A stretch of 64,000 nucleotides of DNA. Source: Mesostigma viride. Its lineage: Eukaryota > Streptophyta > Mesostigmatophyceae > Mesostigmatales > Mesostigmataceae. Made by a program: the position numbers and the translations under genes. How positions within the stretch are numbered: position 1 is the first letter of the stretch; every line of letters begins with the position of its first letter. The notes below the pieces were generated by a model that was not told the origin of the DNA, ran no database searches, and was given only the letters and a program-made list of their open reading frames with translations. The stretch is from NCBI GenBank assembly GCA_009746045.1, contig RPFO01001139.1:217501-281500 (forward strand), in the 5' to 3' direction. Shown here in pieces: positions 27,501-39,500 of the stretch.

Positions 27501-30500
27501 AACACAATAGAAAATGAAGAAGCACTTGTGCGGTGATGCGTGAACAGATGATAGAAAATGAAGAAGCACTTGTGCGGTGATGCGTGAACACAATAGAAAA
27601 TGAAGAAGCACTTGTGCGGTGATGCGTGAACACAATAGAAAATGAAGAAGCACTTGTGCGGTGATGCGTGAACAGATGATAGAAAATGAAGAAGCACTTG
27701 TGCGGTGATGCGTGAACAGATGATAGAAAATGAAGAAGCACTTGTGCGGTGATGCGTGAACAGATGATAGAAAATGAAGAAGCACTTGTGCGGTGATGCG
27801 TGAACAGATGATAGAAAATGAAGAAGCACTTGTGCGGTGATGCGTGAACAGATGATAGAAAATGAAGAAGCACTTGTGCGGTGATGCGTGAACAGATGAT
27901 AGAAAATGAAGAAGCACTTGTGCGGTGATGCGTGAACAGATGATAGAAAATGAAGAAGCACTTGTGCGGTGATGCGTGAACAGATGATAGAAAATGAAGA
28001 AGCACTTGTGCGGTGATGCGTGAACAGATGATAGAAAATGAAGAAGCACTTGTGCGGTGATGCGTGAACAGATGATAGAAAATGAAGAAGCACTTGTGCG
28101 GTGATGCGTGAACAGATGATAGAAAATGAAGAAGCACTTGTGCGGTGATGCGTGAACAGATGATAGAAAATGAAGAAGCACTTGTGCGGTGATGCGTGAA
28201 CAGATGATAGAAAATGAAGAAGCACTTGTGCGGTGATGCGTGAACAGATGATAGAAAATGAAGAAGCACTTGTGCGGTGATGCGTGAACAGATGATAGAA
28301 AATGAAGAAGCACTTGTGCGGTGATGCGTGAACACAATATAGAAAATGAAGAAGCACTTGTGCGGTGATGCGTGAACAGATGATAGAAAATGAAGAAGCA
28401 CTTGTGCGGTGATGCGTGAACAGATGATAGAAAATGAAGAAGCACTTGTGCGGTGATGCGTGAACAGATGATAGAAAATGAAGAAGCACTTGTGCGGTGA
28501 TGCGTGAACAGATGATAGAAAATGAAGAAGCACTTGTGCGGTGATGCGTGAACAGATGATAGAAAATGAAGAAGCACTTGTGCGGTGATGCGTGAACAGA
28601 TGATAGAAAATGAAGAAGCACTTGTGCGGTGATGCGTGAACAGATGATAGAAAATGAAGAAGCACTTGTGCGGTGATGCGTGAACAGATGATAGAAAATG
28701 AAGAAGCACTTGTGCGGTGATGCGTGAACAGATGATAGAAAATGAAGAAGCACTTGTGCGGTGATGCGTGAACAGATGATAGAAAATGAAGAAGCACTTG
28801 TGCGGTGATGCGTGAACACAATAGAAAATGAAGAAGCACTTGTGCGGTGATGCGTGAACAGATGATAGAAAATGAAGAAGCACTTGTGCGGTGATGCGTG
28901 AACAAATAGAAAATGAAGAAGCACTTGTGCGGTGATGCGTGAACAGATGATAGAAAATGAAGAAGCACTTGTGCGGTGATGCGTGAACAGATGATAGAAA
29001 ATGAAGAAGCACTTGTGCGGTGATGCGTGAACAGATGATAGAAAATGAAGAAGCACTTGTGCGGTGATGCGTGAACAGATGATAGAAAATGAAGAAGCAC
29101 TTGTGCGGTGATGCGTGAACAGATGATAGAAAATGAAGAAGCACTTGTGCGGTGATGCGTGAACAGATGATAGAAAATGAAGAAGCACTTGTGCGGTGAT
29201 GCGTGAACAGATGATAGAAAATGAAGAAGCACTTGTGCGGTGATGCGTGAACAATGATAGAAAATGAAGAAGCACTTGTGCGGTGATGCGTGAACAAATA
29301 GAAAATGAAGAAGCACTTGTGCGGTGATGCGTGAACAGATGATAGAAAATGAAGAAGCACTTGTGCGGTGATGCGTGAACAGATGATAGAAAATGAAGAA
29401 GCACTTGTGCGGTGATGCGTGAACAGATGATAGAAAATGAAGAAGCACTTGTGCGGTGATGCGTGAACACAAATAGAAAATGAAGAAGCACTTGTGCGGT
29501 GATGCGTGAACAGATGATAGAAAATGAAGAAGCACTTGTGCGGTGATGCGTGAACAGATGATAGAAAATGAAGAAGCACTTGTGCGGTGATGCGTGAACA
29601 GATGATAGAAAATGAAGAAGCACTTGTGCGGTGATGCGTGAACAGATGATAGAAAATGAAGAAGCACTTGTGCGGTGATGCGTGAACAGATGATAGAAAA
29701 TGAAGAAGCACTTGTGCGGTGATGCGTGAACAGATGATAGAAAATGAAGAAGCACTTGTGCGGTGATGCGTGAACAGATGATAGAAAATGAAGAAGCACT
29801 TGTGCGGTGATGCGTGAACACAATAGAAAATGAAGAAGCACTTGTGCGGTGATGCGTGAACAGATGATAGAAAATGAAGAAGCACTTGTGCGGTGATGCG
29901 TGAACAGATGATAGAAAATGAAGAAGCACTTGTGCGGTGATGCGTGAACAGATGATAGAAAATGAAGAAGCACTTGTGCGGTGATGCGTGAACAGATGAT
30001 AGAAAATGAAGAAGCACTTGTGCGGTGATGCGTGAACAGATGATAGAAAATGAAGAAGCACTTGTGCGGTGATGCGTGAACAGATGATAGAAAATGAAGA
30101 AGCACTTGTGCGGTGATGCGTGAACACAATAGAAAATGAAGAAGCACTTGTGCGGTGATGCGTGAACAGATGATAGAAAATGAAGAAGCACTTGTGCGGT
30201 GATGCGTGAACACAATAGAAAATGAAGAAGCACTTGTGCGGTGATGCGTGAACAGATGATAGAAAATGAAGAAGCACTTGTGCGGTGATGCGTGAACAGA
30301 TGATAGAAAATGAAGAAGCACTTGTGCGGTGATGCGTGAACAGATGATAGAAAATGAAGAAGCACTTGTGCGGTGATGCGTGAACACAATAGAAAATGAA
30401 GAAGCACTTGTGCGGTGATGCGTGAACAGATGATAGAAAATGAAGAAGCACTTGTGCGGTGATGCGTGAACAGATGATAGAAAATGAAGAAGCACTTGTG

Positions 30501-33500
30501 CGGTGATGCGTGAACAGATGATAGAAAATGAAGAAGCACTTGTGCGGTGATGCGTGAACAGATGATAGAAAATGAAGAAGCACTTGTGCGGTGATGCGTG
30601 AACACAAGTAGAAAATGAAGAAGCACTTGTGCGGTGATGCGTGAACACAATAGAAAATGAAGAAGCACTTGTGCGGTGATGCGTGAACACAAATAGAAAA
30701 TGAAGAAGCACTTGTGCGGTGATGCGTGAACACAATAGAAAATGAAGAAGCACTTGTGCGGTGATGCGTGAACAGATGATAGAAAATGAAGAAGCACTTG
30801 TGCGGTGATGCGTGAACAGATGATAGAAAATGAAGAAGCACTTGTGCGGTGATGCGTGAACAGATGATAGAAAATGAAGAAGCACTTGTGCGGTGATGCG
30901 TGAACACAATAGAAAATGAAGAAGCACTTGTGCGGTGATGCGTGAACAGATGATAGAAAATGAAGAAGCACTTGTGCGGTGATGCGTGAACACAATAGAA
31001 AATGAAGAAGCACTTGTGCGGTGATGCGTGAACACAAATAGAAAATGAAGAAGCACTTGTGCGGTGATGCGTGAACACAAATAGAAAATGAAGAAGCACT
31101 TGTGCGGTGATGCGTGAACAGATGATAGAAAATGAAGAAGCACTTGTGCGGTGATGCGTGAACAGATGATAGAAAATGAAGAAGCACTTGTGCGGTGATG
31201 CGTGAACACAATAGAAAATGAAGAAGCACTTGTGCGGTGATGCGTGAACAGATGATAGAAAATGAAGAAGCACTTGTGCGGTGATGCGTGAACACAAATA
31301 GAAAATGAAGAAGCACTTGTGCGGTGATGCGTGAACACAAGTAGAAAATGAAGAAGCACTTGTGCGGTGATGCGTGAACACAAGTAGAAAATGAAGAAGC
31401 ACTTGTGCGGTGATGCGTGAACACAAATAGAAAATGAAGAAGCACTTGTGCGGTGATGCGTGAACAGATGATAGAAAATGAAGAAGCACTTGTGCGGTGA
31501 TGCGTGAACAGATGATAGAAAATGAAGAAGCACTTGTGCGGTGATGCGTGAACAGATGATAGAAAATGAAGAAGCACTTGTGCGGTGATGCGTGAACAGA
31601 TGATAGAAAATGAAGAAGCACTTGTGCGGTGATGCGTGAACAGATGATAGAAAATGAAGAAGCACTTGTGCGGTGATGCGTGAACAGATGATAGAAAATG
31701 AAGAAGCACTTGTGCGGTGATGCGTGAACAGATGATAGAAAATGAAGAAGCACTTGTGCGGTGATGCGTGAACAGATGATAGAAAATGAAGAAGCACTTG
31801 TGCGGTGATGCGTGAACAGATGATAGAAAATGAAGAAGCACTTGTGCGGTGATGCGTGAACAGATGATAGAAAATGAAGAAGCACTTGTGCGGTGATGCG
31901 TGAACAGATGATAGAAAATGAAGAAGCACTTGTGCGGTGATGCGTGAACAGATGATAGAAAATGAAGAAGCACTTGTGCGGTGATGCGTGAACAGATGAT
32001 AGAAAATGAAGAAGCACTTGTGCGGTGATGCGTGAACAGATGATAGAAAATGAAGAAGCACTTGTGCGGTGATGCGTGAACAGATGATAGAAAATGAAGA
32101 AGCACTTGTGCGGTGATGCGTGAACACAATAGAAAATGAAGAAGCACTTGTGCGGTGATGCGTGAACAGATGATAGAAAATGAAGAAGCACTTGTGCGGT
32201 GATGCGTGAACAGATGATAGAAAATGAAGAAGCACTTGTGCGGTGATGCGTGAACACAAATAGAAAATGAAGAAGCACTTGTGCGGTGATGCGTGAACAG
32301 ATGATAGAAAATGAAGAAGCACTTGTGCGGTGATGCGTGAACAGATGATAGAAAATGAAGAAGCACTTGTGCGGTGATGCGTGAACACAATAGAAAATGA
32401 AGAAGCACTTGTGCGGTGATGCGTGAACAGATGATAGAAAATGAAGAAGCACTTGTGCGGTGATGCGTGAACAGATGATAGAAAATGAAGAAGCACTTGT
32501 GCGGTGATGCGTGAACAGATGATAGAAAATGAAGAAGCACTTGTGCGGTGATGCGTGAACAGATGATAGAAAATGAAGAAGCACTTGTGCGGTGATGCGT
32601 GAACAGATGATAGAAAATGAAGAAGCACTTGTGCGGTGATGCGTGAACAGATGATAGAAAATGAAGAAGCACTTGTGCGGTGATGCGTGAACAGATGATA
32701 GAAAATGAAGAAGCACTTGTGCGGTGATGCGTGAACAGATGATAGAAAATGAAGAAGCACTTGTGCGGTGATGCGTGAACAGATGATAGAAAATGAAGAA
32801 GCACTTGTGCGGTGATGCGTGAACACAAGTAGAAAATGAAGAAGCACTTGTGCGGTGATGCGTGAACAGATGATAGAAAATGAAGAAGCACTTGTGCGGT
32901 GATGCGTGAACACAATAGAAAATGAAGAAGCACTTGTGCGGTGATGCGTGAACAGATGATAGAAAATGAAGAAGCACTTGTGCGGTGATGCGTGAACAGA
33001 TGATAGAAAATGAAGAAGCACTTGTGCGGTGATGCGTGAACAGATGATAGAAAATGAAGAAGCACTTGTGCGGTGATGCGTGAACAGATGATAGAAAATG
33101 AAGAAGCACTTGTGCGGTGATGCGTGAACAGATGATAGAAAATGAAGAAGCACTTGTGCGGTGATGCGTGAACAGATGATAGAAAATGAAGAAGCACTTG
33201 TGCGGTGATGCGTGAACAGATGATAGAAAATGAAGAAGCACTTGTGCGGTGATGCGTGAACACAAGTAGAAAATGAAGAAGCACTTGTGCGGTGATGCGT
33301 GAACAAAATAGAAAATGAAGAAGCACTTGTGCGGTGATGCGTGAACAGATGATAGAAAATGAAGAAGCACTTGTGCGGTGATGCGTGAACAGATGATAGA
33401 AAATGAAGAAGCACTTGTGCGGTGATGCGTGAACAGATGATAGAAAATGAAGAAGCACTTGTGCGGTGATGCGTGAACACAAATAGAAAATGAAGAAGCA

Positions 33501-36500
33501 CTTGTGCGGTGATGCGTGAACAGATGATAGAAAATGAAGAAGCACTTGTGCGGTGATGCGTGAACAGATGATAGAAAATGAAGAAGCACTTGTGCGGTGA
33601 TGCGTGAACAGATGATAGAAAATGAAGAAGCACTTGTGCGGTGATGCGTGAACAGATGATAGAAAATGAAGAAGCACTTGTGCGGTGATGCGTGAACAGA
33701 TGATAGAAAATGAAGAAGCACTTGTGCGGTGATGCGTGAACAGATGATAGAAAATGAAGAAGCACTTGTGCGGTGATGCGTGAACAGATGATAGAAAATG
33801 AAGAAGCACTTGTGCGGTGATGCGTGAACACAATAGAAAATGAAGAAGCACTTGTGCGGTGATGCGTGAACAGATGATAGAAAATGAAGAAGCACTTGTG
33901 CGGTGATGCGTGAACAGATGATAGAAAATGAAGAAGCACTTGTGCGGTGATGCGTGAACAGATGATAGAAAATGAAGAAGCACTTGTGCGGTGATGCGTG
34001 AACAGATGAATAGAAAATGAAGAAGCACTTGTGCGGTGATGCGTGAACAGATGATAGAAAATGAAGAAGCACTTGTGCGGTGATGCGTGAACAGATGATA
34101 GAAAATGAAGAAGCACTTGTGCGGTGATGCGTGAACAGATGATAGAAAATGAAGAAGCACTTGTGCGGTGATGCGTGAACAGATGATAGAAAATGAAGAA
34201 GCACTTGTGCGGTGATGCGTGAACAGATGATAGAAAATGAAGAAGCACTTGTGCGGTGATGCGTGAACACAAATAGAAAATGAAGAAGCACTTGTGCGGT
34301 GATGCGTGAACAGATGATAGAAAATGAAGAAGCACTTGTGCGGTGATGCGTGAACAGATGATAGAAAATGAAGAAGCACTTGTGCGGTGATGCGTGAACA
34401 GATGATAGAAAATGAAGAAGCACTTGTGCGGTGATGCGTGAACAGATGATAGAAAATGAAGAAGCACTTGTGCGGTGATGCGTGAACAGATGATAGAAAA
34501 TGAAGAAGCACTTGTGCGGTGATGCGTGAACAGATGAATAGAAAATGAAGAAGCACTTGTGCGGTGATGCGTGAACACAATAGAAAATGAAGAAGCACTT
34601 GTGCGGTGATGCGTGAACACAATAGAAAATGAAGAAGCACTTGTGCGGTGATGCGTGAACAGATGAATAGAAAATGAAGAAGCACTTGTGCGGTGATGCG
34701 TGAACACAATAGAAAATGAAGAAGCACTTGTGCGGTGATGCGTGAACAGATGATAGAAAATGAAGAAGCACTTGTGCGGTGATGCGTGAACAGATGATAG
34801 AAAATGAAGAAGCACTTGTGCGGTGATGCGTGAACACAAATAGAAAATGAAGAAGCACTTGTGCGGTGATGCGTGAACAGATGATAGAAAATGAAGAAGC
34901 ACTTGTGCGGTGATGCGTGAACACAAATAGAAAATGAAGAAGCACTTGTGCGGTGATGCGTGAACAGATGATAGAAAATGAAGAAGCACTTGTGCGGTGA
35001 TGCGTGAACACAATAGAAAATGAAGAAGCACTTGTGCGGTGATGCGTGAACAGATGATAGAAAATGAAGAAGCACTTGTGCGGTGATGCGTGAACAGATG
35101 AATAGAAAATGAAGAAGCACTTGTGCGGTGATGCGTGAACACAATAGAAAATGAAGAAGCACTTGTGCGGTGATGCGTGAACACAAGTAGAAAATGAAGA
35201 AGCACTTGTGCGGTGATGCGTGAACACAAATAGAAAATGAAGAAGCACTTGTGCGGTGATGCGTGAACACAAATAGAAAATGAAGAAGCACTTGTGCGGT
35301 GATGCGTGAACACAATAGAAAATGAAGAAGCACTTGTGCGGTGATGCGTGAACACAAGTAGAAAATGAAGAAGCACTTGTGCGGTGATGCGTGAACAGAT
35401 GATAGAAAATGAAGAAGCACTTGTGCGGTGATGCGTGAACACAAATAGAAAATGAAGAAGCACTTGTGCGGTGATGCGTGAACACAATAGAAAATGAAGA
35501 AGCACTTGTGCGGTGATGCGTGAACACAATAGAAAATGAAGAAGCACTTGTGCGGTGATGCGTGAACACAAATAGAAAATGAAGAAGCACTTGTGCGGTG
35601 ATGCGTGAACAGATGATAGAAAATGAAGAAGCACTTGTGCGGTGATGCGTGAACAGATGAATAGAAAATGAAGAAGCACTTGTGCGGTGATGCGTGAACA
35701 CAAGTAGAAAATGAAGAAGCACTTGTGCGGTGATGCGTGAACACAATAGAAAATGAAGAAGCACTTGTGCGGTGATGCGTGAACACAATAGAAAATGAAG
35801 AAGCACTTGTGCGGTGATGCGTGAACACAAATAGAAAATGAAGAAGCACTTGTGCGGTGATGCGTGAACAGATGATAGAAAATGAAGAAGCACTTGTGCG
35901 GTGATGCGTGAACACAAATAGAAAATGAAGAAGCACTTGTGCGGTGATGCGTGAACACAAATAGAAAATGAAGAAGCACTTGTGCGGTGATGCGTGAACA
36001 CAAGTAGAAAATGAAGAAGCACTTGTGCGGTGATGCGTGAACACAAATAGAAAATGAAGAAGCACTTGTGCGGTGATGCGTGAACACAATAGAAAATGAA
36101 GAAGCACTTGTGCGGTGATGCGTGAACACAAATAGAAAATGAAGAAGCACTTGTGCGGTGATGCGTGAACACAAATAGAAAATGAAGAAGCACTTGTGCG
36201 GTGATGCGTGAACACAAGTAGAAAATGAAGAAGCACTTGTGCGGTGATGCGTGAACACAAGTAGAAAATGAAGAAGCACTTGTGCGGTGATGCGTGAACA
36301 CAAATAGAAAATGAAGAAGCACTTGTGCGGTGATGCGTGAACACAATAGAAAATGAAGAAGCACTTGTGCGGTGATGCGTGAACACAATAGAAAATGAAG
36401 AAGCACTTGTGCGGTGATGCGTGAACACAAGTAGAAAATGAAGAAGCACTTGTGCGGTGATGCGTGAACAGATGAATAGAAAATGAAGAAGCACTTGTGC

Positions 36501-39500
36501 GGTGATGCGTGAACACAAGTAGAAAATGAAGAAGCACTTGTGCGGTGATGCGTGAACACAATAGAAAATGAAGAAGCACTTGTGCGGTGATGCGTGAACA
36601 CAAGTAGAAAATGAAGAAGCACTTGTGCGGTGATGCGTGAACACAAATAGAAAATGAAGAAGCACTTGTGCGGTGATGCGTGAACACAATAGAAAATGAA
36701 GAAGCACTTGTGCGGTGATGCGTGAACACAAAAGAAAATGAAGAAGCACTTGTGCGGTGATGCGTGAACAGATGATAGAAAATGAAGAAGCACTTGTGCG
36801 GTGATGCGTGAACACAAATAGAAAATGAAGAAGCACTTGTGCGGTGATGCGTGAACACAATAGAAAATGAAGAAGCACTTGTGCGGTGATGCGTGAACAC
36901 AAGTAGAAAATGAAGAAGCACTTGTGCGGTGATGCGTGAACACAAGTAGAAAATGAAGAAGCACTTGTGCGGTGATGCGTGAACACAAGTAGAAAATGAA
37001 GAAGCACTTGTGCGGTGATGCGTGAACACAATAGAAAATGAAGAAGCACTTGTGCGGTGATGCGTGAACACAAATAGAAAATGAAGAAGCACTTGTGCGG
37101 TGATGCGTGAACACAAATAGAAAATGAAGAAGCACTTGTGCGGTGATGCGTGAACACAAAGAAAATGAAGAAGCACTTGTGCGGTGATGCGTGAACAGAT
37201 GATAGAAAATGAAGAAGCACTTGTGCGGTGATGCGTGAACACAAATAGAAAATGAAGAAGCACTTGTGCGGTGATGCGTGAACACAAATAGAAAATGAAG
37301 AAGCACTTGTGCGGTGATGCGTGAACACAATAGAAAATGAAGAAGCACTTGTGCGGTGATGCGTGAACACAAGTAGAAAATGAAGAAGCACTTGTGCGGT
37401 GATGCGTGAACACAAGTAGAAAATGAAGAAGCACTTGTGCGGTGATGCGTGAACACAAATAGAAAATGAAGAAGCACTTGTGCGGTGATGCGTGAACACA
37501 AATAGAAAATGAAGAAGCACTTGTGCGGTGATGCGTGAACACAAATAGAAAATGAAGAAGCACTTGTGCGGTGATGCGTGAACACAAGTAGAAAATGAAG
37601 AAGCACTTGTGCGGTGATGCGTGAACACAAGTAGAAAATGAAGAAGCACTTGTGCGGTGATGCGTGAACACAAATAGAAAATGAAGAAGCACTTGTGCGG
37701 TGATGCGTGAACAGATGATAGAAAATGAAGAAGCACTTGTGCGGTGATGCGTGAACAGATGATAGAAAATGAAGAAGCACTTGTGCGGTGATGCGTGAAC
37801 AGATGATAGAAAATGAAGAAGCACTTGTGCGGTGATGCGTGAACAGATGATAGAAAATGAAGAAGCACTTGTGCGGTGATGCGTGAACAGATGATAGAAA
37901 ATGAAGAAGCACTTGTGCGGTGATGCGTGAACAGATGATAGAAAATGAAGAAGCACTTGTGCGGTGATGCGTGAACAGATGATAGAAAATGAAGAAGCAC
38001 TTGTGCGGTGATGCGTGAACACAAATAGAAAATGAAGAAGCACTTGTGCGGTGATGCGTGAACAGATGATAGAAAATGAAGAAGCACTTGTGCGGTGATG
38101 CGTGAACACAAGTAGAAAATGAAGAAGCACTTGTGCGGTGATGCGTGAACACAAGTAGAAAATGAAGAAGCACTTGTGCGGTGATGCGTGAACACAAATA
38201 GAAAATGAAGAAGCACTTGTGCGGTGATGCGTGAACACAAGTAGAAAATGAAGAAGCACTTGTGCGGTGATGCGTGAACACAAGTAGAAAATGAAGAAGC
38301 ACTTGTGCGGTGATGCGTGAACACAAGTAGAAAATGAAGAAGCACTTGTGCGGTGATGCGTGAACAGATGATAGAAAATGAAGAAGCACTTGTGCGGTGA
38401 TGCGTGAACACAAATAGAAAATGAAGAAGCACTTGTGCGGTGATGCGTGAACACAAATAGAAAATGAAGAAGCACTTGTGCGGTGATGCGTGAACACAAG
38501 TAGAAAATGAAGAAGCACTTGTGCGGTGATGCGTGAACAGATGCCAATAGAAAATGAAGAAGCACTTGTGCGGTGATGCGTGAACACAAATAGAAAATGA
38601 AGAAGCACTTGTGCGGTGATGCGTGAACACAAATAGAAAATGAAGAAGCACTTGTGTGGTGATGCGTGAACAGATGATAGAAAATGAAGAAGCACTTGTG
38701 CGGTGATGCGTGAACAGATGATAGAAAATGAAGAAGCACTTGTGCGGTGATGCGTGAACACAAAAAAGAAAATGAAGAAGCACTTGTGCGGTGATGCGTG
38801 AACACAAGTAGAAAATGAAGAAGCACTTGTGTGGTGATGCGTGAACACAAATAGAAAATGAAGAAGCACTTGTGCGGTGATGCGTGAACACAAATAGAAA
38901 ATGAAGAAGCACTTGTGTGGTGATGCGTGAACAGATGCCAATAGAAAATGAAGAAGCACTTGTGCGGTGATGCGTGAACACAAGTAGAAAATGAAGAAGC
39001 ACTTGTGGGGTGATGCGTGAACACAAGTAGAAAATGAAGAAGCACTTGTGTGGTGATGCGTGAACACAAGTAGAAAATGAAGAAGCACTTGTGTGGTGAT
39101 GCGTGAACACAAATAGAAAATGAAGAAGCACTTGTGCGGTGATGCGTGAACAGATGATAGAAAATGAAGAAGCACTTGTGCGGTGATGCGTGAACACAAA
39201 TAGAAAATGAAGAAGCACTTGTGCGGTGATGCGTGAACACAAATAGAAAATGAAGAAGCACTTGTGCGGTGATGCGTGAACACAAATAGAAAATGAAGAA
39301 GCACTTGTGCGGTGATGCGTGAACACAAGTAGAAAATGAAGAAGCACTTTTGTGGTGATGCGTGAACACAAATAGAAAATGAAGAAGCACTTGTGCGGTG
39401 ATGCGTGAACACAAATAGAAAATGAAGAAGCACTTGTGCGGTGATGCGTGAACACAAGTAGAAAATGAAGAAGCACTTGTGCGGTGATGCGTGAACACAA